Assembly: GCF_019711655.1 (NCBI RefSeq)
Contig: NZ_JAIGNU010000001.1
Coordinates: 558,001 to 622,000, forward strand
Source of the DNA: Qipengyuania mesophila
GTDB lineage: Bacteria > Pseudomonadota > Alphaproteobacteria > Sphingomonadales > Sphingomonadaceae
DNA length: 64,000 nucleotides
Direction: 5' to 3'
Under the pieces are notes generated by a model that was not told the DNA's origin, made no database searches, and worked only from the letters and a program-made list of their open reading frames with translations. Positions 37,186-46,187 of this stretch are shown here, in pieces (position 1 is the first letter of the stretch; each line of letters begins with the position of its first letter). The translations under genes were made by a program, and so were the position numbers.

Positions 37186-38219
37186 TCGGGAAGGCTCCGC
37201 TCAGCTACATGGCCGACGGTGGAAGTCGCAGCGCCCTCGCGCTTCAGTCGCTTGCCTGGGGCTTTACTGCCATCTCGGTGGCGGTGATCATCATCATCGC
37301 AGTTCTAATTGCTTTGGCTATCCGCCGTTCGCGCGCGCGGGCGAAGACCGCCCTTTTGCAAGACGTAGCCCGCGATGGTGATGGTCTTGCGCTGATCTGG
37401 TGGGGTGTCGGGCTCTCGCTCCCGGTCCTCGTGGCCATGGCGATATGGAACTTTCTAACCACTCGCCTTCTTGCGGAGCAGCCGAGCGACCCGGCCTTGA
37501 CGGTCCAGGTAACAGGGCATCGGTGGTGGTGGGACATTCGCTATCAGTTGGATGGCTTGGAGATCGCGACGGCCAACGAGCTGGTAATCCCGGTCGGCAC
37601 TCCAGTCCTCTTGCAGCTTTCGAGCGGCGACGTAATCCATGACTTCTGGGTGCCCAAGCTGGGTCCCAAGATGGACATGATCCCCGGCCGTACCAACCAG
37701 ACATGGTTGCAGGCCGACGTGGCGGGAACCTATCTCGGTCAATGCGCAGAATATTGCGGGCTCGAGCATGCGCGGATGGCCTTTACCGTACACGCAGTTC
37801 CCCCTGGACAGTTTCGCGAATGGGTGGCTCGCGAAGTCCTGCCGGCCGCCGGAACCACAGCAGCATTCGACAATGCCGCTCCATCGAATGCCGCGGCTGC
37901 ATCTCAATCGTCCACTCCGGCTTCGGAAAATCCTGATGCGCTTCTCGCCGCGCAAACCGCGCAAGCGCTTTTCGAAAGTCGTTGTGGCGCCTGTCACACC
38001 GCACGCGGCACCGCAGCCGGCGGCATCATCGGTCCGGATCTAACTCACTTTGCGTCACGTCGAACGATCGCCGCCGGATGGATGCCGAATACCCCAGCCA
38101 ATCTCGACCGGTGGCTCACAAACCCTCAGGCGATCAAGCCAGGTGTCGATATGCCGCGCGTCCAACTGACCCCCAACGAGCGAAAGCGCATTGTTACCTG
38201 GCTGGAGGGTCTCGAATGA
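37182..38219 (+). CDS. coxB: cytochrome c oxidase subunit II with fused cytochrome c (caa3 type)
   Basis: The product is 345 residues. Two transmembrane helices are followed by the CuA cupredoxin domain (HDFWVPKLG and QCAEYCGLEHARM, all ligands present), a Ser/Ala-rich linker and a C-terminal cytochrome c domain with CGACH and a distal Met. The fused heme is the caa3 hallmark. It takes electrons from cytochrome c and passes them to subunit I. It overlaps both neighbours by four bases. Confidence 0.93.
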   Translation: MIGKAPLSYMADGGSRSALALQSLAWGFTAISVAVIIIIAVLIALAIRRSRARAKTALLQDVARDGDGLALIWWGVGLSLPVLVAMAIWNFLTTRLLAEQPSDPALTVQVTGHRWWWDIRYQLDGLEIATANELVIPVGTPVLLQLSSGDVIHDFWVPKLGPKMDMIPGRTNQTWLQADVAGTYLGQCAEYCGLEHARMAFTVHAVPPGQFREWVAREVLPAAGTTAAFDNAAPSNAAAASQSSTPASENPDALLAAQTAQALFESRCGACHTARGTAAGGIIGPDLTHFASRRTIAAGWMPNTPANLDRWLTNPQAIKPGVDMPRVQLTPNERKRIVTWLEGLE

Positions 38220-40213
38220 GCACCGCCTACGACGACGCTGCAACCCAACTGGGCCGCGCACATTCCGCTGAACCCGTCGACCAGCGAGAACCGGCCTCGC
38301 CGATTCCCGCCGAGATCGCCCAGACCCTCGAGCTTGCCTGGGCCGAAGCTGCGGGGCTCAAAGGATGGCTTGGGTCAGTCGATCACAAGGTGATCGGCAT
38401 ACGATACCTCGTCACGGCATTCGCGTTTCTGGTCATCGGTGGACTGGAGGCGCTAACCATGCGGGTCCAGCTGGCCGGACCAAACAGCGACCTACTTTCG
38501 CCCGAACAGTACAACCAGCTGTTTTCCATGCACGGCGTGACGATGATCTTCCTCTACGCACTGCCGATCCTATCAGGCTTCTCGAATTACCTCTGGCCAC
38601 TGATGTTGGGGAACCGCGACATGGCGTTTCCCCGGCTCAATGCGCTCAGCTACTGGCTATTCCTGGCGGCGGGAGCTTTTCTCTACGTGAGCTTTCCGTT
38701 GGGTGCAGCCCCGAACAGCGGCTGGTTCGACTACGTTCCCCAGGCGTCGGCCGAGTTCAATCCGGGACCCAATATCGATGTGTACTGCGCCGGACTGATC
38801 TTTCTCGGAATTTCGACGACGGTGGGCTCGGCGAATTTCATCGTGACCCTCTTGCGTATGCGCGCGCCGGGCATGAGCATCAACCGGCTACCGATCATCG
38901 TATGGGGCACCCTGACTGCGTCAGTCGCCAACTTGTTCGCCATACCGGCTGTCAGCCTTGCTTGCCTAATGCTGTTCATGGACCGCAACCTTGGCACACA
39001 TTTCTTCGAGATAGGCGGAGGGGGGCAGCCGCTACTGTGGCAGCACCTGTTCTGGATGTTCGGCCACCCCTGGGTTTATGCAATTGTGCTGCCAGCGATG
39101 GGGATGGTTTCAGACGCGCTGCCGGTTCATTGTCGGCGTCCGCTGGTGGGCTACACGCTCGTTGCAATGGCAACGGTAGCCACGATGGTCGTCGGCTTCG
39201 GCGTCTGGGTCCATCACATGTTCGCCACCGGGCTGCCGACGCTGGCGATGAGCTTTTTTTCAGCCGCGAGCTTCGTAATTGCCATTCCCAGTGCGATCTC
39301 GGTCTTCGCGTGGATCGCAACTATCGGGACCGGTCGCGCGCGCATAACGACACCGTTCCTGTTCTTCACATCGGTCATCTTGCTGTTCGTTATCGGCGGG
39401 GTTTCGGGGGTCATGACGGCAAGTCTCGCCCTCGACTGGCAACTGACCGATACCTACTTCGTCGTCGCCCACCTTCACTATGTCCTGATTGGCATCAACC
39501 TCTTCGCGGTAGTGGGCGCGATCTATCACTGGTTCCCCAAGATGACCGGGCGGATGATGGACGAACGGACGGGCAAATGGATCTTTGCGCTCATGTTCAG
39601 TGGGTTCAACATAGCGTTCCTGCCCATGCACCTTCTCGGCCTTCTGGGCATGCCACGCCGGGTCTATACCTATGGCGCCGGGATGGGTTTTTCAGGCACC
39701 AATCTGGTCATCACGATCGGAGCCTTCCTCTTCGCCCTCGCCCTCTTGTGGTTCTTTATCGAGATTGCTCGCGCACGCGTTTCGGGCCGGTTTGCCGGAC
39801 CCAATCCCTGGGATGGTCCGACACTGGAATGGGCCACGACATCGCCGCCGCCCGTTTACAATTTCGGGATCATTCCGCTCGTCGCCTCGCGCCATCCACT
39901 CTGGGAGGAGCGGCTCGATGAAAGCAATTCGGACCGGTCCCTATTCGCCGAGGGTTTCCTGCTCGATCGAGACAAGGAGACCATTGCCGTTACACCGCTT
40001 GATGGTGAGCCCGATGTGATCCTGAAGATGCCTTGCGATAGCTGGCTGCCAGCCGCCCTTGCCCTTGCACTACTCGTGTTGTTCGGGGGCATGCTGCTGA
40101 TGTCGCCGTGGATCGGCGGAGTGGGGCTGTTGGGGGTGTTGGTCATCCTTGCCTTGTGGTTCCAACCGCATTCCGCGCCTGCAGACGAAGAAGAGGTTCG
40201 CGTCTATGGCTGA
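38216..40213 (+). CDS. cytochrome c oxidase subunit I with atypical proton channels
   Basis: The product is 665 residues. Heme and CuB ligands are present: His106 (MHG), His284 (GHPWVY), the pair HH333-334, and His419 and His421 (AHLHY). The cross-linked Tyr288 and the channel-mouth Asp (NRDMAFPRLN) are present. However, the D-channel Glu of HPEVY is Trp286, and the K-channel Lys (T-G-x-K) is Ser362 in PSAISVFAW. A C-terminal extension adds two or more helices. It resembles the CoxN-type alternative oxidases. It overlaps subunit II (4 bases) and subunit III (8 bases). Confidence 0.93.
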   Translation: MSTAYDDAATQLGRAHSAEPVDQREPASPIPAEIAQTLELAWAEAAGLKGWLGSVDHKVIGIRYLVTAFAFLVIGGLEALTMRVQLAGPNSDLLSPEQYNQLFSMHGVTMIFLYALPILSGFSNYLWPLMLGNRDMAFPRLNALSYWLFLAAGAFLYVSFPLGAAPNSGWFDYVPQASAEFNPGPNIDVYCAGLIFLGISTTVGSANFIVTLLRMRAPGMSINRLPIIVWGTLTASVANLFAIPAVSLACLMLFMDRNLGTHFFEIGGGGQPLLWQHLFWMFGHPWVYAIVLPAMGMVSDALPVHCRRPLVGYTLVAMATVATMVVGFGVWVHHMFATGLPTLAMSFFSAASFVIAIPSAISVFAWIATIGTGRARITTPFLFFTSVILLFVIGGVSGVMTASLALDWQLTDTYFVVAHLHYVLIGINLFAVVGAIYHWFPKMTGRMMDERTGKWIFALMFSGFNIAFLPMHLLGLLGMPRRVYTYGAGMGFSGTNLVITIGAFLFALALLWFFIEIARARVSGRFAGPNPWDGPTLEWATTSPPPVYNFGIIPLVASRHPLWEERLDESNSDRSLFAEGFLLDRDKETIAVTPLDGEPDVILKMPCDSWLPAALALALLVLFGGMLLMSPWIGGVGLLGVLVILALWFQPHSAPADEEEVRVYG

Positions 40214-40811
40214 GCCGCGTACGCTTGAGCAGACCTTGCCAGTTCACGGACAGGGCCTCGTCGGTACACCGTGGTGGGGAATGCTGTGCGTGATCGCGAC
40301 CGAAGGGGTCCTGTTCGCCTATTTGATCTTTTCCTACGCCTATTTGGCGACCCAAGGCCCTGCAGCCCACTGGCCGCCTACCGGAGGTCCGCCATCCTTG
40401 GCCATCGCGATTCCGGCGACAATCGTGTTGCTTGCTTCTAGCGGTACCGCAGAGTGGGGGAAACGCGCGGCCCGCGCTCGCAGGGTCCTTACCGCGAGGC
40501 TAGCCTATGGCCTCACGATCATTCTCGGCCTCCTGTTCATCGCTCTCAGCATGAAAGAATGGTCCGACAAGCCGTTCGGGCTGAACGAGAACAGCTACAG
40601 TTCTATCTATTTCCTGCTTACCGGCACTCACCTGACGCACGTGGCTGCTGGCATCGTGGCCCTGGTCGTGGCGCTCGTGTGGAGCCTGCAGGGCAGGATC
40701 CATGCTGGGCATGAACAGCATCGCACGCTGGTGACGTTGTACTGGCACTTTATCGACGCAGTGTGGCTATTCGTCTTTGCAACGATCTACCTCGGACCCA
40801 GGTTGGCATGA
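40206..40811 (+). CDS. cytochrome c oxidase subunit III
   Basis: The product is 201 residues, the short bacterial subunit III form with about five transmembrane helices. The conserved helix-3 region (GTHLTHVAAG) and the terminal LYWHFIDAVWLFVFATIYL are clear. It supports assembly and stability of the oxidase core. It starts inside the end of the subunit I gene. Confidence 0.92.
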   Translation: MAEPRTLEQTLPVHGQGLVGTPWWGMLCVIATEGVLFAYLIFSYAYLATQGPAAHWPPTGGPPSLAIAIPATIVLLASSGTAEWGKRAARARRVLTARLAYGLTIILGLLFIALSMKEWSDKPFGLNENSYSSIYFLLTGTHLTHVAAGIVALVVALVWSLQGRIHAGHEQHRTLVTLYWHFIDAVWLFVFATIYLGPRLA

Positions 40812-41242
40812 GCGACCTGCCCCCTCTCGTTAATGCCGTCTCGCACCCTGCGCCGCTCAGGAATGACCTCCCTCGTTGGCGGATCGTGCTTGGTCTCGTG
40901 CTTGCCCCGTCAGCCTTCGCTCTGCAGGTCGTGGTCAGCTATGCGCTGGCAGCGGACGCCTGCGGCGAAGGAGGCGCATCTCTGATTGGGTTGGCAGCGA
41001 TCAATCTCGTCGCACTGGCTCTGATCATTGTCGGTCTAGGCACATCGATCGCCAACTACCGCCGCACCCGAAGCGAGGGTGAGGGGAGCCACCGCGCGGT
41101 ACAGTCACAAGGCGATGGCAGATCACGCTTCCTGGCCTATTTCGGGCTTTGCACGAGCGGGGTCTTCGCACTCGCAGTGCTAGTCCAACTCACCTCGATC
41201 CTCGTAATGCATCAATGTCTCGGCTTACCCACTCTACCCTGA
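40808..41242 (+). CDS. small membrane protein of the oxidase operon, unknown
   Basis: The product is 144 residues with three predicted transmembrane helices (VLGLVLAPSAFALQVVVSYAL, LAAINLVALALIIVGLG, SGVFALAVLVQLTSILV). I recognise no family. It overlaps subunit III (ATGA) and the ctaG start lies within its last 30 bases, so its translation is tied to oxidase production; it may be a small accessory subunit. Confidence 0.75.
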   Translation: MSDLPPLVNAVSHPAPLRNDLPRWRIVLGLVLAPSAFALQVVVSYALAADACGEGGASLIGLAAINLVALALIIVGLGTSIANYRRTRSEGEGSHRAVQSQGDGRSRFLAYFGLCTSGVFALAVLVQLTSILVMHQCLGLPTLP

Positions 41243-42078
41243 CCCTCGCATTCTTGGTCGAAGCCGCACCCGCCCTAGCCCATGGCGACGAGAGCCAAAC
41301 TGGCTGGAGCATCGAGCCGGTCGCTCTCAGCCTGCTTTTGCTGTCCGTGACACTCTACGCAAAGGGATGCCGGCGAATGAGCGGGCGCCAACGTGACGCG
41401 ATCGCTCCGCCCTGGCGCGTGATCGCCTATGTGGGCGCGGTCGTCACTCTGGTGTTGGCGCTGTTCTCGCCAGTAGACAGGCTCGCGGACCAGAGCTTCG
41501 CCTGGCATATGGCTCAGCATTTGTCGCTGATGCTTGTCGCTGGCCCTCTCTTGGCGCTGGGAAATGCGCATCTGGTGGCATTGCTGGCACTTCCGCTCGG
41601 GCCACGTCGGAAGGTGGGGCGGTCTATCAATAGCGCTCCTGTGGCCAGATCGGCTGCGGGCAGCCCGTTCTCTCCGCCAGTCGCAGCGCTCGTTTTCGCC
41701 GCAGGCCTTTGGCTTTGGCACGCGCCAAGTATGTTCGAAGCCGCTCTGGCCGACCCTATCCTGCACACAGTCGAGCACCTGACCTTCCTCGTCACCTCAG
41801 CGGTGTTCTGGAGGATGGTCTCGACTGCCGGCGACCGCAGGATGAGCGGGATGAGTGCGCTCGTTCTGGTCACGCTGGTGTGCTTGCAAGGGAACTTGCT
41901 CGCCGCGCTGCTTACCTTGGCACCGCAACCGATTTACCAGACTTATGCTGCCAACAGGCTAGCCGATCAACAGCTCGCCGGCCTCCTGATGTGGTTGCCT
42001 GCTGGCCTTATCTATCTCGTCAGCAGCCTCTGGGCACTTCGATCGCTATTCGCGCCCCGGGCCCGGACAGGTCCCTGA
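41215..42078 (+). CDS. ctaG: cytochrome c oxidase assembly factor CtaG, caa3 type
   Basis: The product is 287 residues with about seven transmembrane helices. Conserved histidines lie in WHMAQHLSLML, LWLWHAPSMFEAAL and HTVEHLTFL. The caa3 CtaG family is needed for CuB/oxidase assembly, unlike the Cox11-type CtaG. It starts 28 bases before the end of the small membrane gene and lies two bases before the next gene. Confidence 0.88.
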   Translation: MSRLTHSTLTLAFLVEAAPALAHGDESQTGWSIEPVALSLLLLSVTLYAKGCRRMSGRQRDAIAPPWRVIAYVGAVVTLVLALFSPVDRLADQSFAWHMAQHLSLMLVAGPLLALGNAHLVALLALPLGPRRKVGRSINSAPVARSAAGSPFSPPVAALVFAAGLWLWHAPSMFEAALADPILHTVEHLTFLVTSAVFWRMVSTAGDRRMSGMSALVLVTLVCLQGNLLAALLTLAPQPIYQTYAANRLADQQLAGLLMWLPAGLIYLVSSLWALRSLFAPRARTGP

Positions 42079-42079
42079 G

Positions 42080-43021
42080 ATGGCAAAGCCCAACTATTTT
42101 CGCGAGAACCTCGTTCTATTTGGAGCCCTAGCGGCCAATCTCGGTATCGCAGTTGCGAAATTCATCGCTGCCGGGATCACCGGATCTTCGGCAATGTTGT
42201 CTGAAGGATTTCACTCAGTAGTCGACAGCTTGAACCAGGTCCTCCTGCTATATGGCAAGCACAGGTCGGGTAAGCCGCCCAATCGCAAGCACCCGTTTGG
42301 CTATGGTCGCGAATTGTATTTCTGGGCGTTCGTGGTGGCGATTCTCGTCTTTGCCGTTGGCGCGGGGCTCTCCTTCTACGAAGGCCTGACGCACTGGCGT
42401 CGCCCCGAACCCCTGCGCGATCCGACGGTCAACTACATCGTCCTGGGCATTGCCATCATCCTTGAAGGAACCAGCTGGACAATAGCCCTGCGCGAATTTC
42501 TGGCTGCCAAAGGAGATCAAGGCATCTGGAGCGAGTTTAGGCGGTCGAAAGATCCATCCGTGTTTGTGGTCCTTTTTGAGGATACGGCGGCGCTTGCGGG
42601 GCTAATAGTGGCAGCCGTGGGTGTCTGGGCGAGCCACGTCTTCGATGCTCCAAGGATCGACGGAATGGCATCCATGGTGATTGGTGGAATTCTCGCGATG
42701 GTTGCCGCGCTCTTGGCGCGTGAGGCCAAAAGCCTTCTGATTGGTGAAAGCGCCGATACTGAGCTGGTGGGCAAGATCAGAGATCTTGTCGAGGCAAAGG
42801 ATTGGGTTACCGGTGTCAATCATGTTCGAACAATCCACACTTCTCCTCGCGAGATCTTTGTTGCCATCAGCGCAGACCTCGAAGATCATATAACAATCGG
42901 CGAAGGCGAAAAATTCATCGAAGCGCTTGAGACTGAGCTGCGTACAGAGATACCCGAGCTCTCATCGATTTATGTCCGCCCCGAAGCACGAGAAGATGCA
43001 GCGCGGTTGACGAGCGACTGA
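42080..43021 (+). CDS. cation diffusion facilitator transporter
   Basis: The product is 313 residues. The TM2 metal-site motif is SEGFHSVVDSLNQ and the TM5 region is LFEDTAALAG, a variant of the usual HxxxD. A cytoplasmic C-terminal domain follows. CDF proteins export Zn, Fe, Mn or Co; the altered second motif resembles the ZnT9-like branch. It follows ctaG by one base and may be the last gene of the respiratory operon. Confidence 0.88.
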   Translation: MAKPNYFRENLVLFGALAANLGIAVAKFIAAGITGSSAMLSEGFHSVVDSLNQVLLLYGKHRSGKPPNRKHPFGYGRELYFWAFVVAILVFAVGAGLSFYEGLTHWRRPEPLRDPTVNYIVLGIAIILEGTSWTIALREFLAAKGDQGIWSEFRRSKDPSVFVVLFEDTAALAGLIVAAVGVWASHVFDAPRIDGMASMVIGGILAMVAALLAREAKSLLIGESADTELVGKIRDLVEAKDWVTGVNHVRTIHTSPREIFVAISADLEDHITIGEGEKFIEALETELRTEIPELSSIYVRPEAREDAARLTSD

Positions 43022-43180
43022 ACAGGCTTGGGTATCAAGCGGCGCGCGCTCATATCATTGTCGGGTGAAGTCAATTTTGGTGGGCGCTTGCCTCCGCTTA
43101 CGGCAAATCCGTGAGACCCGAGGGTATATCGAAACAGCCGGTGCCTGTGTCCGGATCATCTGTAAACTCGGCAAAGTCGC

Positions 43181-44095
43181 TTAAAGCCCTTCTTTCCCGG
43201 TGGGTGTGTAAGACACACGGCGCAGCCGCCAAGAAGGAACGTCATCTGGTAGTGTTTCGTGTGCAGAAATGCCCTTCGGGATTGCGACTCCATCGACGGC
43301 AGCAACGATATATCGCCCGGACTCTCGCAATCGGATCTTTGCGTCGGGCCAGGACTCCTGGAGCCTGTCCTCCACTTTCTTCGCTTCTTTTGAGAGGCCG
43401 CTGCCTTCCAACTCCCTTGGGTAGCCATCGAGAAGCTCGGCGGATGCACTCCGAGTAGCGCTCACTCCATCGAGCACGATGGAAACGGCGATGATTAGCG
43501 CCGCCAGACTATCTGCCCACCATAAACCCAGCCCGATACCGGCAATGCCCGCAATCCCCGCCAAGCCGGTCTGCCAGTCGGCCTTCTGCATAAGTGAATC
43601 TGTGTAGAGCACCTTATCCCGCAACCTTTTGGCGATCGGTTGCTTTTTTCGACCTAGTATTACCGGGGGTATGACGGAATACGCCAGCGCTGCGATCATG
43701 AGCCAGCCAAGCCAGAATGTCTCGCCAAAAAAAGTTACTGCCCCGATTGTCGGATGCTCCGCTTTCATCAGCCCTGAGCCGTTGGTGAAGACGAGATAGA
43801 GACCTAGGAAGGTCAGAACGACCGCTGACGCGAAGAAGGCAAGGGTATTAGCCTTGAAATAACCGAAAGGAAATTTTCTAGTGGGAATGCGGGGCTCCAG
43901 ATGCGCTGCCACCAGGAAGGTAATGGCTGGAATTAGTCCGAGCATATCTTCAAAAAAGGCTGTCTTCATGGCCTGACTGGCACCCATGGTCAGATACATT
44001 ACGACTACAACCGTGCTCATCCATCCAAGCGTCATCCACTCAAGGCGCTTGGCCTTTTTCATGTCTTCCCTAAGGCTCTCAGGTATCTCCGTCAT
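43181..44095 (-). CDS. cation transporter (CDF superfamily), divergent member
   Basis: The product is 304 residues with about six transmembrane helices. The CDF TM2 motif is replaced (LGLIPAITFLVAAHLEPRIP), and the TM5 site reads SLMQKADWQTGLAG. The HxxxD pairs typical of CDF are thus only partly present, so metal specificity is unclear. It is convergent with the preceding CDF gene and overlaps the upstream small binding-protein gene (ATGA). Confidence 0.78.
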   Translation of the reverse strand: MTEIPESLREDMKKAKRLEWMTLGWMSTVVVVMYLTMGASQAMKTAFFEDMLGLIPAITFLVAAHLEPRIPTRKFPFGYFKANTLAFFASAVVLTFLGLYLVFTNGSGLMKAEHPTIGAVTFFGETFWLGWLMIAALAYSVIPPVILGRKKQPIAKRLRDKVLYTDSLMQKADWQTGLAGIAGIAGIGLGLWWADSLAALIIAVSIVLDGVSATRSASAELLDGYPRELEGSGLSKEAKKVEDRLQESWPDAKIRLRESGRYIVAAVDGVAIPKGISAHETLPDDVPSWRLRRVSYTPTGKEGL

Positions 44096-44544
44096 TTGCT
44101 CGCCTTCTCGATGAGCATAATCCAACCATTCTCTCCGTTCATCATCGCAAATCTTGGCACCTTCAGATCTTTGGGCGGCTTGCCCAGCCGTCCTTGGGCA
44201 GAACCAAAGTGCACAGCCTTCTTCCAAGGAGAGGATCGTGGAAATTCGCCGAAAACCAGATCAAGCTTGCCCTGCTCGATCTGTGAAAGCAGGTCCTCGC
44301 TATCTCCGCGAGACAGCTGCACTTTTGCGCCTGTCTTCTTGAGGACACGCTGAAGAGTCCGACGACTGGGTTCGTCCATCTTGGAGCCTATGACGACCCC
44401 CAATCTGAGCGTGTGCGTTCGTTCGACACGGTCCGTTGTTCCCGAAGGATCGCGCGGCATGGAGCACGCGCAGGCCAGCGAAGCAGCGATGGGAATAGAG
44501 ATGAAGCGGAAAATTGATTTTGAGCGTTGGTGGTGCAAACTCAC
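44092..44544 (-). CDS. small exported substrate-binding-like protein
   Basis: The product is 150 residues with an N-terminal export segment ending SLACACS, a possible but imperfect lipobox. The remainder (LRLGVVIGSKMDEPSRRTLQ, LLSQIEQGKLDLVFGEFP) matches one half of a family-3 solute-binding fold, about half the usual length. It overlaps the transporter gene, suggesting a binding or sensing partner. Truncation versus natural short form cannot be decided. Confidence 0.7.
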   Translation of the reverse strand: MSLHHQRSKSIFRFISIPIAASLACACSMPRDPSGTTDRVERTHTLRLGVVIGSKMDEPSRRTLQRVLKKTGAKVQLSRGDSEDLLSQIEQGKLDLVFGEFPRSSPWKKAVHFGSAQGRLGKPPKDLKVPRFAMMNGENGWIMLIEKASK

Positions 44545-44878
44545 CTCTCGGAATTCAGCATTTGTCGTAATGGTGCCGCACCGAATTAATGCTCAAATCC
44601 ATGCTTGAGTTCCGCCACAGGCGGCCACCATAAGGCATATCGTGTGGCAAGTGGCGAGCGCCGCACCTTATGCGAGCAGACCTCAACTTGGATGCATAAA
44701 TTAGAAGTGCCCTCGCAGTGCGATTCTGAACTGGCCTGAACCGTTCTGCATTTCGTCGCATGAGGACCACGGTCCACACCACCTAAGAAACATCGCCGGT
44801 CCGCCACCATTGTCTTGTTAAGTGGCGAGTCCTTTCCGCGGGCAGCCGACCCGAGACGACAAGGAAGGTGCGTATCGA
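44545..44878. other. 334-bp divergent intergenic region
   Basis: It lies between the minus-strand binding-protein/transporter pair and the plus-strand SDR gene. It contains two short inverted repeats (CCGCC-ACA-GGCGG near 44611 and GGACC-AC-GGTCC near 44762) and AAGGAAGG before the SDR start. No gene or consensus promoter is clear. Confidence 0.5.
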
Positions 44879-45748
44879 ATGCGACAGTCTCAATCATTCC
44901 AACCCGCGATACATGAAGAGCCTCGCATGCCTGGCACAGAGGACAAGATGGCGGACAAGCCCGATTGGCGTCCGCGGTATCCAGGCTCGGGGCGCCTAGT
45001 CGGCAAGGTAGCCTTGGTGACGGGCGGGGATAGCGGCATCGGCCGTGCGGTCGCGGCTTTGTTCGCACGCGAGGGTGCCGATGTTGCGATCATCTATATG
45101 GCCAACGAGGAGCGCAAAGATGCCGAGCATACGATGGCGATCATCGAAAGCGAGGGTCGCGAGGGTCTTTGCCTTCAAGGCGATGTTGGCTGCCGCCAAT
45201 TCGCGGAAGAGGCGGTGACAGAAACTGTCGAAACGCTGGGCCGGCTTGACATATTGGCCAATATTGCAGGCGAGCAGCATCCCGACGACGAGGTGACGGA
45301 CATCACCGAAGCGCAGCTCCGCCGGACCTTTCAAACCAACATCTATTCCATGTTTTTTCTCGTACAGGCGGCGCGACCGCACCTCAGGAAGGGCAGCGCT
45401 ATTATCAACTGCACCAGCGTGACCATGTACGAGGGCTCAAGGAACTTGCTGGACTATTCCTCAACCAAGGGCGCAATCACCGCTTTCACGCGCTCGCTAT
45501 CGAAAAGCTTGGCAGAAGACGGCATCCGCGTAAATGCCGTCGCGCCGGGCCCAATCTGGACGCCGCTCAACCCCTACGGCGGACAGCCTCCCGAGGAAAT
45601 GGAGGATTTTGGCAAGAATACACCAATGGGCCGGCCTGGCCAACCAAACGAGGTGGCCCCGGCCTTCCTGTTCCTCGCATGCGAAGACGCGAGTTATATG
45701 TCGGGACAGGTTCTACACCCCAACGGGGGCAGCATAGTCGGAAGCTAA
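44879..45748 (+). CDS. SDR family oxidoreductase (YghA-like)
   Basis: The product is 289 residues. It has an N-terminal extension (PRYPGSGRLVGKVALVTGG), the nucleotide motif TGGDSGIG, the catalytic Ser (NCTSVT) and Tyr/Lys (YSSTKGAIT), and PGPIWTPLNP. This extended form is common in stress-induced bacterial SDRs related to YghA and general stress dehydrogenases. AAGGAAGG precedes ATG 44879; an in-frame GTG at 44822 lacks one. A DUF3008 gene follows. Confidence 0.9.
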   Translation: MRQSQSFQPAIHEEPRMPGTEDKMADKPDWRPRYPGSGRLVGKVALVTGGDSGIGRAVAALFAREGADVAIIYMANEERKDAEHTMAIIESEGREGLCLQGDVGCRQFAEEAVTETVETLGRLDILANIAGEQHPDDEVTDITEAQLRRTFQTNIYSMFFLVQAARPHLRKGSAIINCTSVTMYEGSRNLLDYSSTKGAITAFTRSLSKSLAEDGIRVNAVAPGPIWTPLNPYGGQPPEEMEDFGKNTPMGRPGQPNEVAPAFLFLACEDASYMSGQVLHPNGGSIVGS

Positions 45749-45766
45749 CCGATAAGGAGAGAATAG

Positions 45767-45952
45767 GTGCCAGCAGAATCCAAAGCTCAACAGAAGGCGG
45801 CAGGTGCCGCACTCAGCGCGAAACGGGGGGACACCGACAAAAGTGATCTTCAGGGCGCATCCCAAGAGATGTATGACTCGATGACCGAAAGCGAGCTTGA
45901 GGAATTGGCCAGTACGAAGCGGGAAGGCAAACCTGAACACACCTCCAAGTGA
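45767..45952 (+). CDS. DUF3008 family small protein
   Basis: The product is 61 residues, very polar: PAESKAQQKAAGAALSAKRG and MYDSMTESELEELASTKR. The family is small, probably disordered, and often stress-associated. GTG start with AAGGAG upstream. It lies 18 bases after the SDR gene and is probably co-transcribed. Confidence 0.85.
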   Translation: MPAESKAQQKAAGAALSAKRGDTDKSDLQGASQEMYDSMTESELEELASTKREGKPEHTSK

Positions 45953-45962
45953 GCCATTACGA

Positions 45963-46187
45963 TCACGGCTCTGCGCTCTCTTGAGACACACCATCCAGCA
46001 ACCAGAGCCCGCTGCGGTCGCGCGTTATTTCGGCAATCATCTCGCCCTTGGTCCAAAGCTCGACGTGCCGGGCATCTGTTTCGGTGGCGAGAACATTAAA
46101 AGCGGCTGCAGCGTTGTTGCCCTCGAACTCAATCTTCTTGGGTTCCCCAAGACCATCAGCTTTGAAGATCAGTTTGTAGCTCGGCAT
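45963..46187 (-). CDS. small beta-rich protein, 74 residues
   Basis: The product starts PSYKLIFKADGLGEPKKIEF and ends with RSGLWLLDG. The alternating hydrophobic pattern suggests a small beta fold, and it resembles the 66-residue protein at 46661-46861 in order of motifs (Y-x-L, F-x-x-L, R-x-x-x-G-x-W). Function is unknown. It is convergent with the DUF3008 gene. Confidence 0.65.
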   Translation of the reverse strand: MPSYKLIFKADGLGEPKKIEFEGNNAAAAFNVLATETDARHVELWTKGEMIAEITRDRSGLWLLDGVSQESAEP

